NCBI RefSeq assembly: GCF_000961885.1
Contig: NZ_JZKH01000091.1
Location: 1-30,080, forward strand
From: Streptomyces rubellomurinus
GTDB taxonomy: Bacteria; Actinomycetota; Actinomycetes; Streptomycetales; Streptomycetaceae
Reading direction: 5' to 3'
Length of the DNA stretch: 30,080 nucleotides
Part shown: in pieces, positions 1-7,895 of the stretch
Layout: each line of letters opens with the position of its first letter
Numbering within the stretch: the stretch's first letter is position 1
Made by a program: the position numbers and the translations under genes
Notes under the pieces: generated by a model
What the model saw: the letters and a program-made list of their open reading frames with translations, nothing else
Told to the model about the DNA's origin: nothing
Databases searched by the model: none

Positions 1-384
1 CAGCAGGCCGGCCGCGGCGGGGATCAGCGGGCCGTGGCAGATCTGGGCGACGGGCTTGTCGGCGGCGAAGAAGTGCTGGGCGATCCGCTGCACGTGCGGA
101 TCGTTGCGCAGGTACTCGGGGGCGCGGCCGCCGGGGATGACGAGGGCGGCGTAGTCGGCCGGTTCGACGTCGGCGAGGGCGATGTCGGCGGGCCAGGTGT
201 AGCCGGGCTTCTCGGTGTAGGTGTCGTAGCCGTCGACGAAGTCGTGCACCACGAACTGGAGGCGCTTCTTGGTCGGGGCCGCGATGTCGACCTGGTAGCC
301 CTCCTCGCGCAGCCGCTGGTACGGGTAGAACACCTCCAGCGACTCGGCGGCGTCCCCGGTGACGAGCAGGATCTTGGTTGCCAT
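1..384 (-). CDS. DJ-1/PfpI family protein (partial, 3' end outside window)
   Basis: The first 128 codons of a DJ-1/PfpI (class I glutamine amidotransferase-like) protein; the C-terminus lies beyond the left edge. Reading from the ATG at 384-382, the protein opens with MATKILLVTGD, followed by an acidic turn (AAESLEVFYP) and a nucleophile elbow QICHGP with Cys116-His117. Members include chaperone/deglycase, protease-like and general stress proteins; which activity applies here cannot be told. A GGAGGAA ribosome site lies about nine bases before the ATG. It is divergent from the hydrolase at 654, with a 269-base spacer. Family is confident, function is not. Confidence 0.88.
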   Translation of the reverse strand, partial: MATKILLVTGDAAESLEVFYPYQRLREEGYQVDIAAPTKKRLQFVVHDFVDGYDTYTEKPGYTWPADIALADVEPADYAALVIPGGRAPEYLRNDPHVQRIAQHFFAADKPVAQICHGPLIPAAAGLL

Positions 385-589
385 CGCCGACATTCCTCCA
401 CGTGGTCGTGCCCGTGATCGGGCCTTCGGGCGGGCCTGCCCGGGGCCGGGTCCAACCTTGCGTACCGGCGGGCCCGTTGGCAACAGGGCGCACCGGGTGC
501 GACACGGCGCGTGGTCGCCCGTGCGCGCTGGCGGCGGGCGGTGCGCGCCGGGTGGGTGACCGGCTGCGGCGGCGGGCGGGGGCGCGGCC

Positions 590-595
590 TAGACT
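590..595 (+). promoter_or_regulatory. Candidate -10 box (TAGACT) for the hydrolase gene
   Basis: TAGACT is a good Streptomyces vegetative -10 hexamer and lies 58 bases before the TTG start of the hydrolase at 654. I see no convincing -35 at 16-19 bases upstream, so this is a tentative call. The rest of the 385-653 spacer shows no further gene. Confidence 0.35.
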
Positions 596-653
596 CCAGG
601 TGCCCGACCGCGGCCCAGCCGCGGTACGAACGATCCGCTCCCGGAGGACCGTC

Positions 654-1202
654 TTGCCGGACCGCACCACCTACCTCGTCCTGCCCGGCTACCAGAACTC
701 GGGGCCCGAGCACTGGCAGTCCCGCTGGGAGGCGGCCGAGCCGGCGGCCTTCCGCCGGGTCGAGCAGGCCGACTGGGACCACCCGGAGCCGGTGGACTGG
801 GTGGCCCGGGTGGACGCGGCGGTGGCCGGGGCGGCGGCGCACGGGCCGGTGGTGCTGGTCGCGCACAGCCTCGGCTGCGTGACGGCGGCGCGCTGGGTGG
901 CGGGTGCCTCCGCCGAGCGGACGGCCGCCGTGCGGGGCGCGCTGCTGGTCGCCCCGGCGGACGTCGACACCGCCGAGGTGCCGGAGCTGGTCGGTTTCCG
1001 TCCGGTGGCGCTGGCGCCGTTCCCGTTCCCGACGGTCGTCGTGTCCTCGACGGACGACCCGTGGGTGCGGCCGGAGCGGGCCCGGGCGTTCGCCGCGGCG
1101 TGGGGTGCCCGGTACGTCGAGCCGGGGGCGTACGGGCACCTCAACTCGGCCTCCGGGCTGGGCGACTGGCCGGAGGGCCGGGCACTGCTCGCCGAACTGT
1201 GA
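654..1202 (+). CDS. RBBP9/YdeN-type alpha/beta serine hydrolase
   Basis: A 182-residue single-domain serine hydrolase of the RBBP9/YdeN family. The N-terminal YLVLPGYQNSGPEHWQ strand-loop is characteristic. The catalytic triad is visible: Ser72 in VAHSLG, Asp134 or Asp135 in STDDPW, and His162 in YGHLNS. No signal peptide or membrane segment is seen, so it should be cytoplasmic. I chose the TTG at 654 because a GGAGGA site ends five bases before it and the family-conserved N-terminus starts right there; upstream in-frame codons give atypical sequence. The substrate is unknown for most members. The next gene starts 22 bases after its stop, so the two are probably co-transcribed. Confidence 0.88.
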   Translation: MPDRTTYLVLPGYQNSGPEHWQSRWEAAEPAAFRRVEQADWDHPEPVDWVARVDAAVAGAAAHGPVVLVAHSLGCVTAARWVAGASAERTAAVRGALLVAPADVDTAEVPELVGFRPVALAPFPFPTVVVSSTDDPWVRPERARAFAAAWGARYVEPGAYGHLNSASGLGDWPEGRALLAEL

Positions 1203-1223
1203 CACCGTGACCGGGGGGATGAA

Positions 1224-1835
1224 GTGATCGGAACAGGTGGGGAACCCGGGCGGCGCCGCGCCAGGCGCGTCCTGGTCCGGGTGCTGGCCGCGACCGGGGT
1301 GGCCGCGGTGCTGTTGTACACCGAGGGGCAGTGGGAGAGCCGTTCGGGCGGGCGGATGCTGGTCGCTGACCTGCTCAACCAGCCGGAGCTGCTGCTCGGT
1401 TCGGCGCTGGCCGCGCTGATCGCGGCGGCCTGGCTGGGCGACCGCCGCACCGCCGTCCGGCAGGCGACCCGGGCGGTCACGGTGACCGCCGGGGTGGTGT
1501 TCCTGCTCGGCGTGCTGACCGCGCACAAGGTGTCGGCCGCCGAGACCCGCAGCCGGGAGGACGCCCCGGCCGTGCCGGCGCGCACCCTGGTCGTGGTGCA
1601 CCGCGAGTTCCCGGCCGGGCCGGGCGGCGGGGAGCGGTGGCAGGTGCTGCTGGAGGCCGGGGAGGGCTGGTCGGCGCGCCGCTGGTCGCTGGCCGAGATC
1701 GGCGGCGGGCCGGACGGTTCCCGGCTGGTGACGGCGAGTTGGACGGACCGGGACCAGATCACCGTGGTGACGGACTCCTACCGGCGGGTGTTCAACCTCG
1801 ACCAGGACAGCGGCGAGCCGATCGAGGCACGCTGA
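1224..1835 (+). CDS. Hypothetical three-helix membrane protein
   Basis: A 203-residue protein that I cannot assign to a family. It shows three hydrophobic segments, about residues 14-32 (VLAATGVAAVLLY), 55-72 (LLLGSALAALIAAAWLG) and 82-100 (TVTAGVVFLLGVLTA). A soluble C-terminal half of about 100 residues follows, with alternating strands (TLVVVHREFP, RWQVLLEAGEGW, DQITVVTDSYRRVFNL). The start is GTG at 1224 with a weak G-rich ribosome site. It follows the serine hydrolase by 22 bases and is convergent with the penicillin-binding protein gene. The tail probably lies outside the membrane, but topology is inferred only. Confidence 0.7.
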   Translation: MIGTGGEPGRRRARRVLVRVLAATGVAAVLLYTEGQWESRSGGRMLVADLLNQPELLLGSALAALIAAAWLGDRRTAVRQATRAVTVTAGVVFLLGVLTAHKVSAAETRSREDAPAVPARTLVVVHREFPAGPGGGERWQVLLEAGEGWSARRWSLAEIGGGPDGSRLVTASWTDRDQITVVTDSYRRVFNLDQDSGEPIEAR

Positions 1836-1862
1836 CCCCCGCCCGGGTGTCCGGACGGGGTC
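1834..1862. terminator. Candidate bidirectional terminator hairpin
   Basis: Inverted repeat GACCCC (1834-1839) / GGGGTC (1857-1862), with additional inner CC/GG pairing. It sits exactly between the convergent membrane protein and penicillin-binding protein genes, which is the expected place for a shared terminator. There is no U-tract, as is common in actinomycetes. Confidence 0.45.
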
Positions 1863-1871
1863 AGCGGAGGA

Positions 1872-4163
1872 TCACTGCCTCCCGTCGTCCGGCTGGTCGG
1901 CCGGCGGGGCGGACGGCGCGGAGCGGCCGACCGGGTCGCCGCCGCGCGGCTTGCCGGTGCCGCCCGGGGTGGCCCCGCCGGTGCAGCCGGCGCCGGAGGT
2001 GGGGCCGGTGGTGGGGCAGTTGGGGTCGCGCTTGGGCGGGTCCGGGATGTAGACGGTGGTGAAGTTCTTCTCCGGCAGGCCCTGGACGGCGTCGCTCATC
2101 GCCTTCCGCCAGATCGGGCCGGGCCCGGTCGCGCCGAACACCTCGGCCTGGTACTCGCCGCCGATCCGGATGTTGCGCATCGGCACCTTGGTGCCGGGGC
2201 TGCCGAGCCAGACGGAGCCCGCGAGGTTGCCGGTGTAGCCGGTGAACCAGGCCGACTTCTTCTCGTCGGTGGTGCCGGTCTTGCCGGCGATCTGCCGGCC
2301 GTCGTCCAGGCCGAGGTCCTTACCGGTGCCCTTCTCGGTCACGCCGAGCAGCACGGTGTTGATCACGTCGGCGGTGTTCTCGGACATCACGGCCTCGCAG
2401 CGCGGAGCCGGCACCGGGACGTCCTTGCCGTCGACGGTGCTGATCCGGCTGATCGCCAGCGGCGCGCAGTAGGTGCCCCGGGCGGCGAAGGTGGCGTACA
2501 CGTTGGCCATGGTCAGCGGGGTGACCTCCTCGGTGCCGAGGCCGAGGCCGGGCAGTTCCTCCAGCGGGTCGCCGCTCGCCTTGGCCGTGACGCCGAGCTT
2601 GTTGGCCATCTGCTTGACGGCGCAGAGGCCGATCTCCTGCTCCATCTGCACGAAGTAGGTGTTGACGGAGAGCGCCATCGCCTCCTTCAGCTGGTACGGG
2701 CCCTTCTCGCGCGGGCTCTCGTTGGGGATCACCCCGTCCTTCTTGCCCTTGTTGACGTTCTTCCAGGTGCCGCCGCAGGTGGTCATCGTCGGCCAGTCCA
2801 TCCGGTTCGGCGAGTCGTAGCTCTGGGTGGGCGGCAGGCCCGCCTCCAGGGCCGCGGCGGCCACGATCGGCTTGAAGTTGGAGCCGGGCTGGAAGCCGAT
2901 GCCGCCGCCCATCCCCGCGTCCACGTTGTAGTTGACGACGGTCTCGTTCTTCTCCTTGGCCAGGCCGTACGGGCGGGTCTGGGCCATCGCCAGGATCTTC
3001 CCGGTGCCCGGCTCGACCATGGTCATCGCGGCCGAGACCGGGTCGGTGACGTACACCTTGGTGGAGACGGCGTTCTGCGCGGCGGCCTGCTTGTCCGGGT
3101 CGAGCGTGGTGTAGATGTTCAACCCGCCGGTGTCCCACAGCTTCTTGCGCTCGGCGGCGCTCTTGCCGAAGGCCGGGTCCTGCTTGACCACCCGCCGCAC
3201 GTAGTCGCAGAAGAAGCCCACGCCGGCCCGGGCGGTGATGCAGCCGTTCTGCGGGTCGCGGTAGTTGAGGCCGAGCGGGGCCGCCTTCGCCTCCTTCGCC
3301 TGGTCGGCGGTGATGTGCTTCTGCTCCAGCATCTTGTCGATGACGGTGTCCCGGCGCTTCTGCGCGGCCACCGGGTGCAGCTTGGGGTCGTACTGGGAGG
3401 GGTTCTGCACCAGCCCGGCGAGCATCGCCGCCTCGGCGAGGGTGAGGTCCTTGGCGTCCTTGGCGAAGTACCGCTGGGAGGCGGCCTGGATGCCGTACGC
3501 CTGGTGGCCGTAGAAGGTGATGTTGAGGTAGTTGGTGAGGATCTGTTCCTTGGTGAGGTCCTCCTCCAGCTTGATGGCGTACCGGAGTTCCTGGATCTTG
3601 CGGCCGAGGGTCTTGCGCTGGGCCTCGCGCACCGCGTCCGGGTCGTCGCCCGCCTTCTCGACGTTGACGTTCTTCACGTACTGCTGGGTGAGGGTGGAGG
3701 CGCCCTGGACGGCGGATCCGCTCTCCGCGTTCTTGGTGATCGCGCGCAGCACGCCCTTGAGGTCCACGGCGCCGTGCTCGTAGAAGCGGGCGTCCTCGAT
3801 GTCCACCTGCGCCTTGCGGATCAGCGGGGACATCTGCTCGGCGGGGATGACGGTGCGGTCGCGCTCGTACACCTTGGCGATCAGGCCGCCCTTGGCGTCG
3901 AAGATCTGGGTGGCCTGGGTGAGCGGCGGGGTCTTGAAGTCGTCGGGGATGCTGTCGAAGCTCTCGGCGCCGCTCTTCGCGCCGAGCCCGATCGCGCCGG
4001 CCGCCGGGAGCACGATGCCCGCGAGCAGGATGCCGCCGAGCACGCTGCTGCCGAGGAACTTGCCCGCGTGGCCGAGGAGTCCGATCGGGGTCTCACGGCG
4101 TCGGGGGCGCGGCACCCAGGTGTCGCCCGGGTCCTGGGCAGGTATGCGGCTCTTCGGTGACAT
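1872..4163 (-). CDS. Class A penicillin-binding protein (transglycosylase/transpeptidase)
   Basis: A 763-residue bifunctional peptidoglycan synthase. A short basic cytoplasmic N-terminus (RPRRRE) is followed by one membrane anchor at about residues 38-62. The GT51 glycosyltransferase domain (about 85-300) has catalytic Glu123 in IEDARFYEHG, then GASTLTQQ (154-161) and the LTNYLNITFYG motif. The penicillin-binding transpeptidase domain (about 375-660) has SNFK with nucleophile Ser428 and Lys431, SVN at 499-501, and KTGTT from 628. The C-terminal ~80 residues are Pro/Gly-rich and disordered, as in actinobacterial PonA-type enzymes. It acts outside the membrane in cell-wall elongation or repair. 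Actinomycetes carry several such paralogues; I cannot say which this is. No clear ribosome site precedes the ATG. Confidence 0.95.
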   Translation of the reverse strand: MSPKSRIPAQDPGDTWVPRPRRRETPIGLLGHAGKFLGSSVLGGILLAGIVLPAAGAIGLGAKSGAESFDSIPDDFKTPPLTQATQIFDAKGGLIAKVYERDRTVIPAEQMSPLIRKAQVDIEDARFYEHGAVDLKGVLRAITKNAESGSAVQGASTLTQQYVKNVNVEKAGDDPDAVREAQRKTLGRKIQELRYAIKLEEDLTKEQILTNYLNITFYGHQAYGIQAASQRYFAKDAKDLTLAEAAMLAGLVQNPSQYDPKLHPVAAQKRRDTVIDKMLEQKHITADQAKEAKAAPLGLNYRDPQNGCITARAGVGFFCDYVRRVVKQDPAFGKSAAERKKLWDTGGLNIYTTLDPDKQAAAQNAVSTKVYVTDPVSAAMTMVEPGTGKILAMAQTRPYGLAKEKNETVVNYNVDAGMGGGIGFQPGSNFKPIVAAAALEAGLPPTQSYDSPNRMDWPTMTTCGGTWKNVNKGKKDGVIPNESPREKGPYQLKEAMALSVNTYFVQMEQEIGLCAVKQMANKLGVTAKASGDPLEELPGLGLGTEEVTPLTMANVYATFAARGTYCAPLAISRISTVDGKDVPVPAPRCEAVMSENTADVINTVLLGVTEKGTGKDLGLDDGRQIAGKTGTTDEKKSAWFTGYTGNLAGSVWLGSPGTKVPMRNIRIGGEYQAEVFGATGPGPIWRKAMSDAVQGLPEKNFTTVYIPDPPKRDPNCPTTGPTSGAGCTGGATPGGTGKPRGGDPVGRSAPSAPPADQPDDGRQ

Positions 4164-4273
4164 AGTCGGAAGATTAAGGCCGCGAAACGCCTGCGTGGGC
4201 GGCCTGTTGGCGAACGATTGTCACAAAATCGCGACAGCTTCGACGCATTCGCGAGCGTCGAACGGTCGTCCAC

Positions 4274-4313
4274 GGAGGGGCAAGGGCCGTTCGTCCACCA
4301 CCCTTGCCCCTCC
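4274..4313 (-). terminator. Strong hairpin terminator after the secreted hydrolase gene
   Basis: A perfect 13-base inverted repeat (GGAGGGGCAAGGG at 4274-4286, its complement at 4301-4313) with a 14-base loop. It lies 22 bases downstream of the stop codon of the hydrolase at 4335-5858 and upstream of the penicillin-binding protein gene. It probably ends hydrolase transcription before the next gene. No U-run follows. Confidence 0.7.
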
Positions 4314-4334
4314 CCCGCGGGTCGGCCGGCCGGG

Positions 4335-5858
4335 TCAGCCGGCCGGGCAGGACACGTCCTCGGCCGGCCGGCGGCCGGTGACCAGGAAGTCCGTCACCAC
4401 CGCGTCGCCGCACGCGTTCCCGTTGGCCCGGTACACGTCGTGGCCGCCGGAGTCCACGGTGACCATCCGGGCGCGCTCGCCGAACGCCGCCGCCAACCTG
4501 CGCGCGCCGGTGTACGGCGTGGCCACGTCGCGCAGGTTCTGCGCCAGCAGCACGTTGGCGGGGCCGCGGTCGGTCACCCGCACCGGCGGCTCGGCGGGGG
4601 CGAACGGCCAGAAGGCGCAGGGCATCACGTTGACCGGCATGCCCGCGGTGAGCGGGCGGGCGGCGCGGTCGGCGGCGACGTCCTTCGCGTAGGCCGCCGG
4701 ATCGGCCGGCCAGGACACGTCGTTGCACAGGGTGGCGGCGGAGGCGGCGATGTGGTTCTGCGCCACCGGCTCGGCCTGCGGGGGCATCACGTCCGGCGCG
4801 GGCAGCGGGCGGCGGCCCAGACCGGCCAGCATCAGGCGGGCGAGGTCGGGGAAGCGCGCGTCCGCGTACAGGCTCTGCAGCATGGCGCCGCGCAGCACGT
4901 TGCCGTTCAGCTCGGCCGGGTCGGCGCCGGGCCAGGGCAGCGGCGCGCGGTCGAGGCGGGCGGCGAGGTCGAGGAAGAGCGGGCGGACCTCCTCGGGGGT
5001 GTCCGCGACCCGGTCCGGGTTGCCGGGCGCCGCGGCCCACCGGGCGAAGTCCGGGAAGCGGTCCTCGACGCCCTGCCCGTACGCGGCCAGCCAGTTGCGG
5101 CCGACCTTCGACGGGTCCGGGTCGTCGTTGCTGTCCAGCACGATCCGGTCGGTGTTCCGGGCGAACATCGTGGCGTAGACGGCGCCCGCGTACGACCCGT
5201 ACGAGGTGCCCCAGGCGGAGATCCGGCGCTCGCCGAGGGCGCGGCGGACGCGGTCGATGTCGCGGGCCTCGTTCGCGGTGGAGATGCTGCGCAGCACCGG
5301 GCCGCCGTTGCGGGCGCAGGCGTCGGCGAAGCGGTGGGCGAGGGCGAGGTTCCCGTCGATCGAGCCGTCCGGGGCGGGCCAGGGGCGGAGCCTGACCGGC
5401 GCCAGGTCGTCGTGGTCCAGGCCGCAGCTGACCGGGGTGGACGCACCGACGCCGCGCGGGTCGAAGCCGACCAGGTCGAAGCGGTCCTTCACCTCCTGCG
5501 GCAGTTGCTGGACGGCCCGGCTCGGGCGGTCGAGGCCGTCCTCACCGGGGCCGCCGGGGATGATCAGCAGCACGCCCTGGCGCAGGCCCGGCTTGGCGGT
5601 GGCGATCCGGGAGACGGTGAGGGTGAGCTGCTCGCCGTCCGGGTCCTGGTAGTCCAGCGGGACGGCGAGGGCGGCGCAGCGCTGGGCCGGGTCGTGCGGC
5701 GGGCCCGGCTTGCTCGGACAGTCCGTCCAGGCGAGGCCGTCGTGGCGGCCGTGCCGCTGGTCGGCGGCGGAGGCGGGGGCGGCGGTCAGGGTGCCGAGGA
5801 CGGTGGCGGCGAGGACGGCCGCGGCTGCGGCGGTGAGGGTGCGCTGGGGAATCGACAT
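4335..5858 (-). CDS. Secreted alpha/beta hydrolase, tripeptidyl aminopeptidase (TAP) type
   Basis: A 507-residue secreted serine hydrolase of the TAP/SlpD/SlpE group of actinomycetes. The N-terminus MSIPQRTLTAAAAAVLAATV continues to an A-x-A cleavage site (APASAAD), a good Sec signal peptide, which is why I start at the ATG at 5858 although the frame stays open upstream. The oxyanion loop PGGPGEDG, nucleophile elbow WGTSYGS, a late Asp in LRDVATP and His in GGHDVY complete the triad. The last ~100 residues match the TAP-like C-terminal domain. Several Cys (SCGLDHDD, TLCNDVSW, VMPCAFW, NACGDA, VSCPAG) suggest disulfides. It likely trims N-terminal tripeptides from proteins in the medium. No strong ribosome site is seen. 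Confidence 0.88.
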   Translation of the reverse strand: MSIPQRTLTAAAAAVLAATVLGTLTAAPASAADQRHGRHDGLAWTDCPSKPGPPHDPAQRCAALAVPLDYQDPDGEQLTLTVSRIATAKPGLRQGVLLIIPGGPGEDGLDRPSRAVQQLPQEVKDRFDLVGFDPRGVGASTPVSCGLDHDDLAPVRLRPWPAPDGSIDGNLALAHRFADACARNGGPVLRSISTANEARDIDRVRRALGERRISAWGTSYGSYAGAVYATMFARNTDRIVLDSNDDPDPSKVGRNWLAAYGQGVEDRFPDFARWAAAPGNPDRVADTPEEVRPLFLDLAARLDRAPLPWPGADPAELNGNVLRGAMLQSLYADARFPDLARLMLAGLGRRPLPAPDVMPPQAEPVAQNHIAASAATLCNDVSWPADPAAYAKDVAADRAARPLTAGMPVNVMPCAFWPFAPAEPPVRVTDRGPANVLLAQNLRDVATPYTGARRLAAAFGERARMVTVDSGGHDVYRANGNACGDAVVTDFLVTGRRPAEDVSCPAG

Positions 5859-5985
5859 GCCCAAGAGTCTGCTGGGGCTGGTGACTTGGGCCCATCCGGA
5901 CAGCCGGTCGAGCGGGGGTGGGGGTTTCCCCCCGACTCGCCTCCGGCTCACCCCCGGCCGGCCGCTCAAGCGGACCGACAGGCCG

Positions 5986-6753
5986 TCAGAGCAGGGTGAG
6001 GATGCGCGGGCCGTCCTCGGTGATCGCGACGGTGTGCTCGACGTGGGCGGCGCGGCTGCCGTCGGTGGTGCGCAGCGTCCAGCCGTCCGGGTCGGTGCGG
6101 TGGTCGTCGCGGCCGCCGCGGGTGAGCATCGGCTCGATGGCGAGCACCAGGCCGGCGCGCAGCGGGTAACCCCGGCCGGGGCGGCCCTCGTTGGGCACGT
6201 GCGGGTCCTCGTGCATGCGGCGGCCGATGCCGTGGCCGCCGAAGTCCTCGGGCAGGCCGTAGCCGCCGGCCCTGGCGACGGTGCCGATGGCGTGGGCGAT
6301 GTCGCCGGTGCGGTTGCCGACGACGGCGGCGGCGATGCCGGCCTCCAGGGCGCGGCGGGCGTCCGCGATCAGGGCGGTGTCCTCGGGGCGGGCGGTGCCC
6401 ACGGTGAAGCTGACGGCGGCGTCGCCGGCCCAGCCGTCGAGGACGGCGCCGCAGTCGATGCTGACCAGGTCGCCGTCGCGCAGCCGGTAGCCGTCCGGGA
6501 TGCCGTGGACGACGGCGTCGTTGACGGAGGCGCAGATGACGGCCGGGAAGGGGACGGGCGCGAAGGACGGGCGGTAGCCGAGGAACGGCGAGGTGGCCCC
6601 GGCGGCCCGGAGGACGGCGCGCGCCGCCTCGTCCAGCTCCAGCAGGCTGACGCCGACGTCGGCCGTCTCCTGGACGGCGGCCAGTGCCCGGGCCACCACC
6701 CGTCCGGCTTCGCGCATCGCGGCGAGTGCGGTGTCCGACTTGAGTTCGACCAT
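5986..6753 (-). CDS. map: Type I methionine aminopeptidase
   Basis: A 255-residue enzyme removing the initiator methionine from nascent proteins in the cytoplasm. All five metal ligands of the pita-bread fold are present: Asp100 (SIDCGA), Asp111 (WAGDAA), His174 (GHGIG), Glu207 (AIEPM) and Glu239 (HVEHT). The substrate-facing His83 (VVHGIP) is also there. The ATG at 6753 has a good AGGGGAGGGG ribosome site. Actinomycetes usually have more than one map gene; this one is not next to secY/adk/infA, so it is probably an additional copy. A palindrome (6782-6791) lies in its promoter region. A G-run/C-run hairpin at 5920-5933 lies downstream. Confidence 0.95.
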   Translation of the reverse strand: MVELKSDTALAAMREAGRVVARALAAVQETADVGVSLLELDEAARAVLRAAGATSPFLGYRPSFAPVPFPAVICASVNDAVVHGIPDGYRLRDGDLVSIDCGAVLDGWAGDAAVSFTVGTARPEDTALIADARRALEAGIAAAVVGNRTGDIAHAIGTVARAGGYGLPEDFGGHGIGRRMHEDPHVPNEGRPGRGYPLRAGLVLAIEPMLTRGGRDDHRTDPDGWTLRTTDGSRAAHVEHTVAITEDGPRILTLL

Positions 6754-6781
6754 GACGGCCCCTCCCCTGGATCCAATTCTT

Positions 6782-6791
6782 ATACCGGTAT
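6782..6791. promoter_or_regulatory. Palindrome ATACCGGTAT, possible operator of map
   Basis: A perfect 10-base palindrome in an unusually A/T-rich patch (about 6772-6799), 29 bases upstream of the map start and 174 bases upstream of the divergent LppU-like gene. On the minus strand it overlaps the place where the map -10 box should be (TATAAG at its edge), so a bound repressor would block map. The cognate regulator is unknown; the XRE protein encoded at 7532 is only one possibility. Confidence 0.4.
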
Positions 6792-6964
6792 TTGTATCAC
6801 GGTCGATGGTGAACGGACGTCACCGGCGGCGGGCCGGGCGCTCGGCGGGGACGACGCACGGCGCGGCCGCAGGCCGCTCACCAGGGAATTCGTGACGCCT
6901 GACGGCCCGGGATCCGCTAGTGTTCGGCCGCACACTCTGATGATCTGAATTTCAAGGACCTGCC

Positions 6965-7438
6965 GTGACCACCCCGCCGCTCGACTCCGCCGACGCGACC
7001 CAGCCCGCCGCCCAGCAGCCCGAGCACCCCGCACTCCCCACCCCGGCCCAGCCCTCCCGGCTGCGCCGCTTCGGCCGCCGCGCATGGGGCCCGGCCCTGT
7101 TCGTCGTGCTGGTCGCCGGCGCCCTGACCGTCGCCGGCTTCGCCGAGAAGTCCGAACCGGCGGCCGCCCAGGCCGGCGACTGCGTGCACGACCTCGGCAA
7201 CGGGACCAAGCCGAAGATGGAGCTCGTCGACTGCACGAAGCCCAACGCGGACTTCAAGGTCACCAAGGTCGTCCACGACGAGCACGACAAGCACCCGTGC
7301 GACTCCGAGCCGGACGAGGTCTTCGGCTCGTACACCGAGGAGCGCCGCTCCTCCATCGTCACCCTCTGCCTGGCCGTGAACACCGCCCGGCCCGGCGGCC
7401 CGATCAAGGACCTCCCCTCCTGGCCCGCGGAGCACTGA
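6965..7438 (+). CDS. Membrane-anchored LppU/SCO3897-like protein
   Basis: A 157-residue protein: a proline-rich disordered cytoplasmic segment (1-30), a basic patch RLRRFGRR, one transmembrane helix (about 42-60), and a small extracytoplasmic domain. The domain has the pattern AGDCV, LVDCTKPNADFKV, HPCD and TLCLAV, giving four cysteines (73, 90, 112, 135) that could form two disulfides. This matches the small domain in actinobacterial LppU-like proteins of unknown function. The GTG start at 6965 follows an AAGGA site. It is divergent from map; the XRE gene follows 93 bases later on the same strand. Confidence 0.7.
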   Translation: MTTPPLDSADATQPAAQQPEHPALPTPAQPSRLRRFGRRAWGPALFVVLVAGALTVAGFAEKSEPAAAQAGDCVHDLGNGTKPKMELVDCTKPNADFKVTKVVHDEHDKHPCDSEPDEVFGSYTEERRSSIVTLCLAVNTARPGGPIKDLPSWPAEH

Positions 7439-7518
7439 CCCGGGCACTGGCCCTGGACACTGGCCCTGGGCGCCGACCCCGGTCACCGACCGCCCCGCCC
7501 GCCGGGCGTCGATGGCCG

Positions 7519-7524
7519 TAGACT
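7519..7524 (+). promoter_or_regulatory. -10 box for a probably leaderless XRE transcript
   Basis: TAGACT ends seven bases before the ATG at 7532 and there is no ribosome site, so transcription would begin at or next to the A of the start codon. This arrangement is common for small regulators in Streptomyces. No clear -35 is visible. Confidence 0.5.
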
Positions 7525-7531
7525 CCTCGCC

Positions 7532-7807
7532 ATGGTGAGGACTCCGCTTTCCCCGTGGGAGCGCGAGCGCGGCGAGCGCTTCGGGGCGCTGCTGCGCGAG
7601 GCGCGTGGCGAGCGCAGCATGGTCGAGATCGCGGCGGTGGCCGGGGTGTCGGCGGAGACGCTGCGCAAGATCGAGACCGGCCGGGCGCCGACGCCCTCGT
7701 TCTTCACGATCGCCGCGCTGGCCTTCGCGCTCGACCTCTCGCTGGACGAGCTGGCGGCGGCCTGCGCCCTGCCCGAGGACGCCGGCGGCGAGGCGCTGTC
7801 GGCGTGA
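7532..7807 (+). CDS. Small XRE-family helix-turn-helix regulator
   Basis: A 91-residue single-domain DNA-binding protein. The HTH_3 core spans about residues 16-78, with the turn and recognition helix at VEIAAVAGVSAETLRKIETG, and a following FFTIAALAFALDLSLDEL helix pair typical of Cro/CI-type folds. There is no sensor domain. It has no ribosome site but a -10 box just upstream, pointing to leaderless translation. It is convergent with ugpB, and the two share a strong terminator. The target is unknown; the palindrome upstream of map 740 bases away is a guess worth testing. Confidence 0.9.
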   Translation: MVRTPLSPWERERGERFGALLREARGERSMVEIAAVAGVSAETLRKIETGRAPTPSFFTIAALAFALDLSLDELAAACALPEDAGGEALSA

Positions 7808-7831
7808 CGGAGCCCGCTCCGCCCGACCGAC

Positions 7832-7873
7832 GACGGCCCGCCCGGCACGCAGCAGCGTGCCGGGCGGGCCGTC
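7832..7873. terminator. Strong bidirectional terminator between the XRE gene and ugpB
   Basis: A perfect 19-base inverted repeat (7832-7850 with 7855-7873; arm begins GACGGCCCGCC) closed by the 4-base loop AGCA. It sits between the convergent XRE and ugpB genes, 24 bases after the XRE stop and 22 bases after the ugpB stop, and serves both. Confidence 0.85.
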
Positions 7874-7895
7874 ACTGTTCACGGGCCGGCAGCGG

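Noticed and set aside
24..1601. Long open frame (525 codons) on the minus strand across the first genes
   Set aside because: Its translation is Arg/Pro/Gly-rich with no domain and it overlaps the clear hydrolase and membrane protein genes on the other strand. It is an antisense shadow of high-GC coding DNA.
4216..4230. GATTGTCACAAAATC as a Crp-type site upstream of the penicillin-binding protein gene
   Set aside because: Symmetry is imperfect, and no matching promoter elements are visible around it.
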